Assembly (NCBI RefSeq): GCF_000720175.1
Contig: NZ_JOIX01000062.1
Span: forward strand, 1 to 42,892
Length of the DNA stretch: 42,892 nucleotides
DNA from: Streptomyces sp. NRRL S-337
GTDB taxonomy: Bacteria > Actinomycetota > Actinomycetes > Streptomycetales > Streptomycetaceae
Reading direction: 5' to 3'
Shown here in pieces: positions 10,214 through 17,901 of the stretch. Position 1 is the stretch's first letter. Each line of letters starts with the position of its first letter. Under the pieces are notes generated by a model. It worked only from the letters and a program-made list of their open reading frames with translations, did not search any database and was not told the DNA's origin. The position numbers were made by a program, and so were the translations under genes.

Positions 10214-11173
10214 ATGGATCACAGCGGGCACGGCATGGACGGCATGCAGATGGATCTACCGCCGTTCACGCTGGGGCGGGGCCTCGCGTTCGGTGGTGAT
10301 CCGGTCTTCCTCATCGGCTGCCTGCTGGCCCTCGGGCTGTACGGCTGGGCGGTCGTCCGGCTGCGGCGCCGGGGCGATGCCTGGCCGCTCGGCCGGATCG
10401 TCGCCTGGGCCCTGGGCGTGCTCACCGTGGCGCTGTCGATGTGCACCCGGCTGAACGACTACGGCATGGCGATGTTCAGCGTGCACATGGTCCAGCACAT
10501 GATCGTGAGCATGCTCTCGCCGATCCTGCTGCTGCTCGGTGCGCCGGTGACGCTGGCGCTGCGGGCGCTGCCCACCGCCGGGCGCGGCCGCAAGGGCCCG
10601 CGGGAGTTGCTGGTGGCGCTGCTGCACAGCCGCTACATGCGGGTCATCACGCACCCCGCCTTCACCATCCCGCTGTTCATCGCGAGCCTCTACGCGCTCT
10701 ACTTCTCGCCGCTGTTCGACTTCCTGATGGAGTCCCGGGCCGGGCACATCGCGATGATGGTGCACTTCCTCGCGGTCGGCCTGGTCTTCTTCTGGCCGAT
10801 CATGGGCGTGGACCCGGGGCCGCACCGGCCCGGTTACGTGATGCGGATGCTGGAGCTCTTCGCGGGCATGCCGTTCCACGCCTTCTTCGGCATCGCGCTG
10901 ATGATGGCCTCCGAGCCGATGGTCGACACCTTCCTGCACCCACCGGCCTCGCTCGGCATCGAGGCGCTGTCCGACCAGCAGGCCGCCGGCGGCATCGCCT
11001 GGGCGTTCAGCGAGATCCCGTCCGTCGTGGTGCTGATCGCGCTGGTCTTCCAGTGGTACAAGTCCGAGGAGCGGCAGTCGCAACGCGCCGACCGGGCCGC
11101 CGACCGCAACGGCGACCAGGACCTCGCCGACTACAACGCGTACCTCGCCTCGCTCAACGCACGGGGGCGGTAG
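10214..11173 (+). CDS. CtaG-type cytochrome c oxidase assembly membrane protein
   Basis: 319 residues with about seven membrane segments. The N-terminus MDHSGHGMDGMQMD is rich in His and Met and could bind copper. Conserved features of the caa3-type CtaG family follow: SVHMVQHMIVSMLSPILLLL, MMVHFLAVGLVFFWPIMGVDP, and LFAGMPFHAFFGIALM. The family is implicated in CuA/CuB delivery to cytochrome oxidase. The C-terminal tail is charged and cytoplasmic. The ATG at 10214 is preceded by AGGAG at 7 bases; a TTG 24 bases upstream is the rejected alternative. Followed by its own terminator. Confidence 0.87.
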   Translation: MDHSGHGMDGMQMDLPPFTLGRGLAFGGDPVFLIGCLLALGLYGWAVVRLRRRGDAWPLGRIVAWALGVLTVALSMCTRLNDYGMAMFSVHMVQHMIVSMLSPILLLLGAPVTLALRALPTAGRGRKGPRELLVALLHSRYMRVITHPAFTIPLFIASLYALYFSPLFDFLMESRAGHIAMMVHFLAVGLVFFWPIMGVDPGPHRPGYVMRMLELFAGMPFHAFFGIALMMASEPMVDTFLHPPASLGIEALSDQQAAGGIAWAFSEIPSVVVLIALVFQWYKSEERQSQRADRAADRNGDQDLADYNAYLASLNARGR

Positions 11174-11207
11174 GACCGCAAGCGGGTGGGTCGACCATCT
11201 GGCGGTA

Positions 11208-11248
11208 CGGGCCGCGGCCGGGGACGATGGTCCCATGGCCGCGGCCCG
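11208..11248 (+). terminator. Two-tier hairpin terminator after the ctaG-type gene
   Basis: A 12-bp outer stem, CGGGCCGCGGCC / GGCCGCGGCCCG, encloses an inner 5-bp stem GGGAC / GTCCC. It starts 35 bases after the stop codon. It lies ahead of the 52-residue small gene at 11289. Confidence 0.75.
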
Positions 11249-11288
11249 CTGCGTTGCCGGCTCCGGGCTGCCGTGAGGAGGATGCGGG

Positions 11289-11447
11289 ATGCCCGGATCT
11301 GTGAGGACGATGGCCGTGTGCACGGTGACCGGTCTGGTGGCCGCCACCGCCTACACCGTGGCGCTGGGCGCCAATGGCTGGCTCTGGTTCTGCTGGGTGA
11401 TCCTGGCCGTGGTGACGGTCGGGGTGGTGGCGGCCCGGCCGAACTGA
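11289..11447 (+). CDS. 52-residue small membrane protein
   Basis: Reads MPGSVRTMAVCTVTGLVAAT, then AYTVALGANGWLWFCWVILA and VVTVGVVAARPN. Two hydrophobic helices (about 8-26 and 30-48) are separated by GANGW. A GAGGAGG ribosome binding site lies about 9 bases before the ATG, and codon use is strongly GC-biased at third positions, both supporting translation. It converges with the protease-inhibitor gene with a gap of only 6 bases. Unknown function; short two-helix proteins like this are common in Streptomyces. Confidence 0.6.
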   Translation: MPGSVRTMAVCTVTGLVAATAYTVALGANGWLWFCWVILAVVTVGVVAARPN

Positions 11448-11453
11448 GGTCGC

Positions 11454-11885
11454 TCAGAAGCGGAAGACCGGCCCGGTGGCGGAGTCCAGCGTGCACGCGT
11501 TGGGGAACTCCTTGCGCCAGTTCACCGGACCGCCGCGCCAGGTGCCGGTCGCGCTGACGGTGACCGGGTCGTACTGCCGGGTGCAGGCGTGCGGCTCGCC
11601 GGGCAGCGCGTCCAGATCGCCGCGGGCCCAGGTCAGCGCGTCGCAGGCGGCGGCCGCGTGGGGGTGCCTGCCATAGATGTCCGGGCAGGAGAGCCGCACC
11701 CCGCGGATCCAGGTGTCGTGGTCCCCGGAGACGGTCAGCAGCAGCCCCTGGCCGGCGGGTGGCGGCGGTTCGGTGGCGCCGGCCGGGGCGGCACAGAACG
11801 CACCGGCCAGCACGGCGGACACGGTCGCGGCCACGGCGGCGGGCACGGCGGCACGCGCGGTGCGGCCTCGGTGGTGCACGGGCAT
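11454..11885 (-). CDS. Subtilisin-inhibitor-like (SSI family) secreted protease inhibitor
   Basis: 143 residues with a Sec signal peptide (basic N-terminus, hydrophobic core about 11-32, likely cut after AGA37). The mature part follows the SSI pattern: LTVSG; CPD-HPHAAAACDAL; GDLDALPG; CT(R)QYDPVTVSATGTWRG; and FPNACTLDSATGPVFRF. Four cysteines (67, 81, 101, 131) give the two family disulfides. The residue in the P1 position of the reactive loop (CT-R-QYDPV) is Arg103, which predicts inhibition of trypsin-like rather than subtilisin-like proteases. The ATG at 11885 has AGGAGG 5 bases upstream. A natural target could be a secreted serine protease; none is adjacent. Confidence 0.9.
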   Translation of the reverse strand: MPVHHRGRTARAAVPAAVAATVSAVLAGAFCAAPAGATEPPPPAGQGLLLTVSGDHDTWIRGVRLSCPDIYGRHPHAAAACDALTWARGDLDALPGEPHACTRQYDPVTVSATGTWRGGPVNWRKEFPNACTLDSATGPVFRF

Positions 11886-12041
11886 CGGTGCCTCCTGGGG
11901 AACGCTGGGGGGCTTCAGGCCACCCCGCCGGCCCCCGACACGCAAGCGGCCACGCCGCGAGGTCGCCCGTACGGTCCCGTCCCTGGGCCGTTCCTGAGCA
12001 GTTCCGGGCCCCTCGGTCCGCGCCGGGCCCGTCCGGAAGAA

Positions 12042-12083
12042 GGTGGCCGGTGACGGAGGAGGCGGCTTCCGTCACCGGCCACC
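12042..12083 (-). terminator. Very strong terminator downstream of the 12139-12828 gene
   Basis: A 16-bp perfect stem, GGTGGCCGGTGACGGA (12042-12057) / TCCGTCACCGGCCACC (12068-12083), with a 10-base loop. It lies 55 bases beyond the stop codon of the minus-strand secreted-protein gene and upstream of the inhibitor gene, so it separates the two transcripts. Confidence 0.85.
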
Positions 12084-12138
12084 GGACCGGAGGGGATCTT
12101 CGCGAACGGGCTCTCACGCCGGGGGTTTCCCGCCCGCG

Positions 12139-12828
12139 CTAGCCCACGCGCTCGATGCGGGCGTGCCGGATCAGGAACTTGCCCTCCTCCCGCACCTGCT
12201 CGAACGCGGCGTTGTTGAGCAGCACACAGCTGCCCGACGTCGAGGTGACGGACACCGTCGTCGACTTGTCGTTGTCCAGGTTGGTCACCTTCAGTTTCGT
12301 GCCGGCGGGGAACTGGTCGCTGGAGGCGGCCGGTGCGCCGCCCTCGCCGGAGAGGGTGACCGTCGACCCGGGGCAGACCACGTCACCGCCGGCCGCGGGC
12401 GGGGCACCGGACGCGGACGGGTCGGCCGAGCCCGGCGGGGCGGCCGAGGAAGTCGGGTCGGCCGAGGAACCCGGTGGGGCCTCGGATGCGGGCGGTGCAC
12501 TGCTCTGGGGCGGCGCACCGCCCTGGGGTGGCGCACCCGCCTCGGCACCGCCGCCTCCCCCACTGCAGCCGGCGGCCTGCTGCTTGACCTGGATCTCCTT
12601 GATCACCGCCTCTCTGTTGGCGATCCGCGCCGCCGACTGGGCGTCGGGGTGGGCCTGTTGATCGGCGATGAACTTCTGGTTGTTGCTCAGGGCGGTGGCC
12701 AGTCCGTCGCAGGCCACCGACGCCTGGCTGGTGCCGGTCGTGACGATGGCGATACCACCCACCAGCGCCGCGGCGCTCACCGCGACCACGATCTTCTGTC
12801 GCCGGGTGACTCTTCTCTTGCGGGACAT
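12139..12828 (-). CDS. Secreted or membrane-anchored protein with Pro/Ala/Gly-rich linker
   Basis: 229 residues. The N-terminus has KRRVTRRQK then a hydrophobic stretch (13-30), a signal peptide or anchor. A first helical segment (about 38-88) carries Cys40 and Cys88. Residues about 89-155 form a low-complexity linker rich in Gly, Ala, Pro and Ser with repeated GAPPQ/SAPP blocks. The C-terminal domain (about 156-229) has two cysteines and a beta-rich pattern (FPAGTKLKVTNLDNDKSTTV, then VSVTSTSGSCVLLNNAAFEQ) that resembles RlpA/expansin-like double-psi barrels by eye, but without their catalytic Asp pattern. The ATG at 12828 is chosen because the signal starts there and GGAG lies just upstream. 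Cell-envelope role is inferred. Confidence 0.75.
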   Translation of the reverse strand: MSRKRRVTRRQKIVVAVSAAALVGGIAIVTTGTSQASVACDGLATALSNNQKFIADQQAHPDAQSAARIANREAVIKEIQVKQQAAGCSGGGGGAEAGAPPQGGAPPQSSAPPASEAPPGSSADPTSSAAPPGSADPSASGAPPAAGGDVVCPGSTVTLSGEGGAPAASSDQFPAGTKLKVTNLDNDKSTTVSVTSTSGSCVLLNNAAFEQVREEGKFLIRHARIERVG

Positions 12829-13041
12829 ACAGGGCTCCTGTCCTCGGCCCGGAAGCTGGTCCCGGGCTCGCTCGCCGGTCAGTACGGAACCCAACTACGG
12901 GGTACTCAGGGCGAGTTGAAAGTTGTCCGGGGATGCCAAATCCGCTGCCCTGGCGTCAGCATCGATTCGCGCCAAGGTGGTTACTCCCGGCGGCGGTTGC
13001 TCATACACTCACTGCCTCCTCGGCCGCGGAGGGAGCCGCCC

Positions 13042-13770
13042 GTGTTCTACCAGGTGCTCAAGTACGTCCTGCTGGGACCGCTGTTGCGACTGGTCTTCCG
13101 GCCGCGGGTGGAGGGCCTGGAGCACGTCCCCGAGGAGGGCGCCGCGATCATCGCCGGCAACCACCTCTCGTTCGCCGACCACTTCGTGATGCCGGCGATC
13201 GTGCCGCGCCGGGTGACGTTCCTCGCCAAGTCCGAGTACTTCACCGGACCAGGGCTGAAGGGGCGGCTGACCGCGGCGTTCTTCCGCGGGGTCGGGCAGA
13301 TCCCGGTGGACCGGTCCGGGGGCCGCGCCTCCCGGGCGGCGATCGCGTCGGGCCTGGCCGTGCTGCGCAAGGGCCGGCTGCTGGGGATCTATCCGGAGGG
13401 CACCCGTTCGCACGACGGCCGGCTCTACAAGGGGCGCACCGGGGTCGCCGCGATGGCCCTGCAGGCGGGGGTGCCGGTGATCCCCTGTGCCGTGATCGGC
13501 ACGTTCGAGGCACAGCCGACCGGCCGGCGGCTGCCGCGAGCCATGCGGATCACCATCCGTTTCGGCGCACCGCTGAACTTCTCCCGGTACGCCGGCCTGG
13601 CCGACGAGCGCACCGCGCTGCGTGCCGTCACCGACCGGATCATGTACGCGATCCTCTCCCTCTCCGGGCAGGAGTACGTCGACCTGTACGCCACCGAGGC
13701 CAAGGCCCAGGCCCACCCGCAGGTGCGCCACCGGCGCACGACGCCGCGCACCCCGCCACAAGCGCCCTAG
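13042..13770 (+). CDS. 1-acyl-sn-glycerol-3-phosphate acyltransferase (PlsC family)
   Basis: 242 residues. Would acylate lysophosphatidic acid or a related lysolipid at the inner membrane. Motif I is NHLSFADHF (NHx4D, His41 and Asp46), motif II region GQIPVDRSGG, motif III YPEGTRS (119-122 core), motif IV VPVIPCAVIGT. The GTG at 13042 is preceded by GGAGGGAG at a good distance and the protein starts MFYQVLKYVLLGPLLRLVF, an N-terminal membrane-associated helix. The C-terminal tail is basic. Streptomyces have several PlsC paralogues, so the exact substrate is open. Confidence 0.9.
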   Translation: MFYQVLKYVLLGPLLRLVFRPRVEGLEHVPEEGAAIIAGNHLSFADHFVMPAIVPRRVTFLAKSEYFTGPGLKGRLTAAFFRGVGQIPVDRSGGRASRAAIASGLAVLRKGRLLGIYPEGTRSHDGRLYKGRTGVAAMALQAGVPVIPCAVIGTFEAQPTGRRLPRAMRITIRFGAPLNFSRYAGLADERTALRAVTDRIMYAILSLSGQEYVDLYATEAKAQAHPQVRHRRTTPRTPPQAP

Positions 13771-13862
13771 CGTCGCTGCCTGCCGCCCGATATTCGATCG
13801 CGCACACCACCCCGGGGCCCTACCGTGATCATCATGTTGACGTGGAGAGAAGGGTGCCGTCG

Positions 13863-14690
13863 ATGAGCGCCCGTTTGCGGGGGATGGCGCAGGAGACCGA
13901 GCGGATCGTTGCGCAGGGGAGGTACCGGGCGCCGAGCGGGCGGCCGGTGGAAATCGCGGAGCAGGTGGCGCGGGCCCGGGCGGGGACCCGGTTGTACGGG
14001 CCGGAGCCGGTCGCGGTGCCGGAGCCCGGGGACGGCGGCCGGGAGACCGTGTTCGAGGTGACGGGGGAAGGCAGCCTGACGGCGGGGCGGCGGCTGGCGG
14101 GCAGCGGCGGCGGGCCGGTCGCGGTGCTGAACTTCGCCTCGGCGCGGAATCCCGGCGGTGGCTATCTCAACGGTGCGCAGGCGCAGGAGGAGGCGCTGTG
14201 CCGGGGGTCGGCGCTGTACGTGTGCGTGCGCGAGGCGCCGGAGTTCTACGCGGCGCACCGGCGCGAGCCGACTCCGTTCTACAGTGACCGGGTGATCCTC
14301 TCGCCGGGCGTGCCGGTGTTCCGGGACGATCGCGGCTCGCTGCTCGAAGTGCCGTACGAGGCGGGGTTCTTGACGGCGGCGGCGCCGAACGCGGGGGTGA
14401 TCGCGCGGCAGCGGCCGGTCGAGGCGGGACGGGTGCCGGCGGCGCTGGCCGTACGGGCGGAGCGGGTGCTGGAGGTCGCGGCGGCCGGCGGGTACCGTCA
14501 GCTGGTCCTCGGCGCCTGGGGGTGCGGGGTGTTCCGCAACGAACCCGCCGATGTGGCGCGGGCGTTCGCCGGGCAGCTGCTGGATGCCGGCCGGTTCGCC
14601 GACCGGTTCGACCGGGTGGTGTTCGCGGTGCTGGACCGCCGTACGGACTCCCCCACCAGGGCCGCCTTCGCCGAGGCGTTCGCGGCGTGA
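13863..14690 (+). CDS. Bacterial-type poly(ADP-ribose) glycohydrolase (TIGR02452/DUF2263 macrodomain)
   Basis: 275 residues. The macrodomain core contains VLNFASARNPGGGYLNGAQA then QEEALCRGSALY. GGG (98-100) and QEE (108-110) spaced by 7 residues match the PARG signature GGG-x6-8-QEE, with the two Glu as catalytic residues. The later ADP-ribose-binding segment LVLGAWGCGVFRNEP is also present. The enzyme would cleave ribose-ribose bonds of poly(ADP-ribose) or remove ADP-ribose. ATG 13863 is chosen (AGAAGGG about 8 bases ahead); a GTG 9 bases upstream is possible. The next gene starts 26 bases after its stop, so they are probably co-transcribed. Confidence 0.88.
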   Translation: MSARLRGMAQETERIVAQGRYRAPSGRPVEIAEQVARARAGTRLYGPEPVAVPEPGDGGRETVFEVTGEGSLTAGRRLAGSGGGPVAVLNFASARNPGGGYLNGAQAQEEALCRGSALYVCVREAPEFYAAHRREPTPFYSDRVILSPGVPVFRDDRGSLLEVPYEAGFLTAAAPNAGVIARQRPVEAGRVPAALAVRAERVLEVAAAGGYRQLVLGAWGCGVFRNEPADVARAFAGQLLDAGRFADRFDRVVFAVLDRRTDSPTRAAFAEAFAA

Positions 14691-14716
14691 GCACGAGGAA
14701 GGGAAACGAGGACGGC

Positions 14717-15202
14717 GTGAGTGAGCACGAGACGTACACCAAGCTGATCGGGCTGCTGGAGGAGCGTGGGGCACGCTTCCGGATCTACGAGCACGCTCCG
14801 GAGGGCGCGACCGAGGCCGTGAGCGCGCTGCGCGGGAACGCCGTCGAGCAGGCCGCCAAGTGCATCGTCGTGATGGTCAAGCTCGGGAAGAAGACCAAGC
14901 GTTATGTGCTGGCGGTGGTGCCCGGTGACCGGCGGGTGGATCTCGGGGCGGTGAAGGCGCTGCTGGGCGGGTCGTACGCGGGGTTCGCGACACCGGAGGT
15001 CGCGGAGCGGCTGGCGCGCAGTGTCAGCGGGACGATCCTGCCGTTCTCCTTCGACGAGGAGCTGACGCTGGTGGTCGATCCGGCGCTGCTGGAGCAGCCG
15101 GAGATCTACTTCAACGCGGCGCGGCTGGACCGCTCGCTGGCGCTGGTGACCGAGGACTACGTGGCGATCGCGGAGCCGCGGGTGGAGCCGATCGCGGGCT
15201 GA
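14717..15202 (+). CDS. YbaK/EbsC-family aminoacyl-tRNA deacylase
   Basis: 161 residues. The fold is that of the ProRS INS/YbaK trans-editing domain, which hydrolyses mischarged tRNAs such as Cys-tRNA(Pro). Conserved pieces are the Lys48 region EQAAKCIVVMVK, YVLAVVPGDRRVDL, and EIYFNAARLDRSLAL. GTG 14717 is preferred because GAGGA lies 4 bases ahead. An in-frame GTG at 14687 overlaps the stop of the upstream gene (GTGA) and would add ten polar residues; coupling to the PARG gene would favour it. Substrate specificity unknown. Confidence 0.82.
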   Translation: MSEHETYTKLIGLLEERGARFRIYEHAPEGATEAVSALRGNAVEQAAKCIVVMVKLGKKTKRYVLAVVPGDRRVDLGAVKALLGGSYAGFATPEVAERLARSVSGTILPFSFDEELTLVVDPALLEQPEIYFNAARLDRSLALVTEDYVAIAEPRVEPIAG

Positions 15203-15222
15203 GCGACGTCCGGAGGCACGGC

Positions 15223-15254
15223 GAGGGCGGCCGGGAGGATTCCCGGCCGCCCTC
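15223..15254. terminator. Bidirectional terminator between convergent genes
   Basis: A 14-bp perfect stem, GAGGGCGGCCGGGA / TCCCGGCCGCCCTC, with a GGAT loop, between the YbaK gene and the S33 peptidase gene, 22 bases from each stop. Confidence 0.9.
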
Positions 15255-15276
15255 TTCTCCTGGTGGTTCCGGTGGG

Positions 15277-16917
15277 TTACCGGGCTGCCGGGAGGTCGGC
15301 CTTGCCCGCGGCCGCCGCGGTGGCCTTGGCCGGCGAGGCGGCCGGCTTCGGCGTGGCGTGCGGGGCGCAGGTCACGTCCTGGGCGTCGGTCCTGCCCTCC
15401 AGGAAGTACGCGTCGACCCGGTCGTTGATGCAGGGGTTGACCAGGCCGGTGACGCCGTGCGAACCGGCGTCCCGCTCGGTGATCAGGCGGGAGCCCGCGA
15501 ACCGCTTGTGCAGCTCGACGGCGCCGTCGTAGGGCGTCGCCGCGTCACGGGTGCTCTGCACGATGAGCACGCTCGGCAGGCCCTTGCCGGTGCGGACCTC
15601 GACCGGACGCTGCTGCTTGACCGGCCAGGTGGCGCAGGGCAGGTTCATCCAGGCGTTGGCCCAGGTCATGAACGGGGCCTGCTGGTGGATGCGGGTGTTG
15701 TCGCGGTCCCACTTGCGCCAGCTGGTGGGCCACTTGGTGTCGGTGCACTCGACGGCCGTGTAGACGGCGTTGCCGTTCTCCGCGGCGATGTTGCCCGCGG
15801 TGTCCTTGAGGTCAGGACCGGCGTTCTCGATCAGGGGCTTCGGGTCGCCGGCGCGGTAGGCGCTCCAGACCTGCGCGACGGTGGCCCACATCGAGTCGTA
15901 GTAGGGCGCGTTCTGGAAGAAGCCGGTGAGCTCGGCCGGGCCGACCACGCCGCCGATGGCGTCCTTCTTGGCGGTGGCGCGCAGCTGCTCCCACGCCGCC
16001 TGGACCTTCTCGGGGGTGTCGCCGATGTGGTAGGTGGCGTCGTTCTTGGCGACCCACTTCTTCCAGTCGCCCCAGCGGGTCTCGAAGGCGATGTCCTGGT
16101 CGAGGTTGGCCTGGTACCAGACGCTCTCGCGGGACGGGTTGACGACGCTGTCGACGAGCATCCGGCGCACGTGGCCCGGGAAGAGCGTCGCGTAGACGGC
16201 GCCGAGGTACGTGCCGTACGAGACGCCCAGGTAGTTGAGCTTCTTCTCGTGCAGCGCGGCGCGGAGCACGTCGATGTCACGGGCGGTGTTCGCGGTGGTC
16301 ATGTACGGCAACAGGGCGCCGCTGCGCTCCTTGCAGCCGTCCGCGTACTCCTTGGCGAGCTTGCGCTGGGCGCGCTTGTCCGCCTCGCTGTCCGGCACCG
16401 GGTCGGCCTTGGGTGCCTTGACGAACTCCTGCGGGTCGATGCAGGAGATCGGGGCGGAGTGGCCGACGCCGCGGGGGTCGAAACCGACGAAGTCGTACGC
16501 CTTGGCGGTCTTGGCCCACAGCGGGTTCTTGGTGGTGATGCGGGTCGGGAAGCGCATGCCCGAACCGCCCGGTCCACCGGGGTTGTAGAGGAGCGAGCCC
16601 TGGCGCTCCTGCTTGCCGCCGGTGCTGACCGCACGGTCGACGGCGATCTTGATGGTACGGCCGTCGGGCCGGGCGTAGTCGACCGGGACGGTGACGAAGC
16701 CGCACTGGACGGGCGACTTCAGGCCCCAGTCGGCCGGGCAGTCCTGCCAGTCGATGCCCTTCTTGGCCGCACGTGCGGCGGCGATCTGGACCCCGCGGGC
16801 CTCGGCCCGGCCCTTCTTGTGGTGTTCGCCCGCGCTGGCGGGTGTGGCTATCGCGGTGGCGAGGAGAGCCCCGGTCACCAGGGTGCCGGCGGCGCCGAGC
16901 ACTGCTGATTTTCTCAC
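15277..16917 (-). CDS. Secreted tripeptidyl aminopeptidase / S33 alpha-beta hydrolase
   Basis: 546 residues. A signal peptide ends near PASAG (cut about residue 29). The hydrolase domain has the oxyanion block NPGGPGGSG (112-120), DPRGVGHS, the nucleophile elbow GVSYGTYLG (Ser233), VQSTRDAATP (likely Asp) and DAGSHGVT (His). A C-terminal TAP-like domain with paired cysteines follows, then an Ala/Pro/Lys-rich tail. The family removes tripeptides from N-termini of secreted proteins in Streptomyces. GTG 16917 was chosen because GGGGGA lies 9 bases ahead and the signal peptide VRKSAVLGAAG starts there; the upstream ATG (16947) covers that site. Confidence 0.92.
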   Translation of the reverse strand: MRKSAVLGAAGTLVTGALLATAIATPASAGEHHKKGRAEARGVQIAAARAAKKGIDWQDCPADWGLKSPVQCGFVTVPVDYARPDGRTIKIAVDRAVSTGGKQERQGSLLYNPGGPGGSGMRFPTRITTKNPLWAKTAKAYDFVGFDPRGVGHSAPISCIDPQEFVKAPKADPVPDSEADKRAQRKLAKEYADGCKERSGALLPYMTTANTARDIDVLRAALHEKKLNYLGVSYGTYLGAVYATLFPGHVRRMLVDSVVNPSRESVWYQANLDQDIAFETRWGDWKKWVAKNDATYHIGDTPEKVQAAWEQLRATAKKDAIGGVVGPAELTGFFQNAPYYDSMWATVAQVWSAYRAGDPKPLIENAGPDLKDTAGNIAAENGNAVYTAVECTDTKWPTSWRKWDRDNTRIHQQAPFMTWANAWMNLPCATWPVKQQRPVEVRTGKGLPSVLIVQSTRDAATPYDGAVELHKRFAGSRLITERDAGSHGVTGLVNPCINDRVDAYFLEGRTDAQDVTCAPHATPKPAASPAKATAAAAGKADLPAAR

Positions 16918-17473
16918 GTGGTGTGTTCCCCCTGCATGGTGCGCCACTTGTGGCGGCGTTGATCACAGGCCTACGGGGGGATCCTGTCGTCTGCGTGCCC
17001 CTCCTGAACAGGTTTGACCCCCAATTCTTTACCAAGCTGTAGGTTTCCGGCCGTTAGCGGACCGGGGGTTGGCGGGAGGGGTGTCGGCCGGACGTCGCGA
17101 CGGAACCCTGTCTTTCCGGCCAAGTGACGGAAGGGCTGGGCGGGCGGTGTTGCGTCCGGCGCGCGAGTCGGCCCACTGGAGGCAACTTGGCCTGGCGGAC
17201 GGCCATTTGACGAGACGACAGGAGCCGGTGCCGGGGGTGCCGTAGCGAGTCCCGGACGCCCGCTCGGCCGGCCGCCGCAGCACGTCGAGGGGCGAGAACG
17301 CGTCAATTGCCTTGAACCTGCCCACGAGGCATGTGCCACGCGCACACCTTCAGTAACCTTCCGTGAAGTCTCTCCCACGCAGCGCCACCCGGGAGGGCTT
17401 CGGCGTTTCCGCCCCTCCGGAGTGCCGTCCCGTCGTCCGAGCCGTCGTCCAAGCCTCGCGAAGGAGAGCCGAA
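16918..17473. other. Divergent intergenic region between peptidase and Roadblock operon
   Basis: About 555 bases. The end next to 16918 is the leader of the peptidase gene. Several overlapping open frames on the minus strand (for example 17029-17325) have Arg/Pro/Ser-rich products without family resemblance or start signals, so I do not call them. No strong hairpin was seen. The end near 17461 carries the AAGGAGAG binding site of the first Roadblock-type gene. Confidence 0.5.
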
Positions 17474-17857
17474 GTGCCGGGTATCGATCAGGTGTTGGCC
17501 CAGGCGATGGGAATCCCGGGGGTGCTGGGGGCCGGACTGATCGACTGGACCAGCGGGTTGACGCTCGGGACGGCCGGCCAGGCGCCGAACGGGGACCATG
17601 AAGCGGCCGCCGCGGACACCGCCGAGGTCGTCCAGGCGGTGGCGCGCAACGCCACCTTCGACACCGCCGGCGCCACCGCCCCCGCCCTGGAGGACCTGAT
17701 CATCACGGCCGCCGGCAGCTACCACCTGATCCGTTTCGTGCACACGGCCTTCGACAGCCAGACCTATCTGTACCTCTGGCTGGACCGTGCGCAGGCGAAT
17801 CTCGCCGTGGCCCGGATACGGCTGCGCGAGCTGGCGGCGGGGCTGGTCGCGTCCTGA
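17474..17857 (+). CDS. Roadblock-like protein, operon gene 1
   Basis: 127 residues, start GTG with AAGGAGAG 5 bases ahead. The pattern GVLGAGLIDWTSGLTLGTAG, LEDLIITAAGSYHLIRFV, then YLYLWLDRAQANLAVARIRL is that of a Roadblock/longin-type alpha-beta fold (a DxxSG hairpin, then YHLIR and a long C-terminal helix). It is clearly a paralogue of the fourth gene of this operon (19271-19645): the same blocks occur in the same order. No signal peptide. Such proteins usually act as dimeric scaffolds or regulators of small Ras-like GTPases; none is encoded next to it. Confidence 0.75.
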   Translation: MPGIDQVLAQAMGIPGVLGAGLIDWTSGLTLGTAGQAPNGDHEAAAADTAEVVQAVARNATFDTAGATAPALEDLIITAAGSYHLIRFVHTAFDSQTYLYLWLDRAQANLAVARIRLRELAAGLVAS

Positions 17858-17901
17858 CGTCCCGGCGCTGCCAGTTCGCACGAACGGTGAGGGAACCAGC
17901 C

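Noticed and set aside
8708..10231. 507-codon minus-strand frame over gatD end and pfkA
   Set aside because: Crosses a strong terminator and two verified genes; no domains.
17029..17325. 98-codon minus-strand frame upstream of the Roadblock operon
   Set aside because: No ribosome binding site, Arg/Pro/Ser-rich, third-position bias not that of Streptomyces coding sequence.
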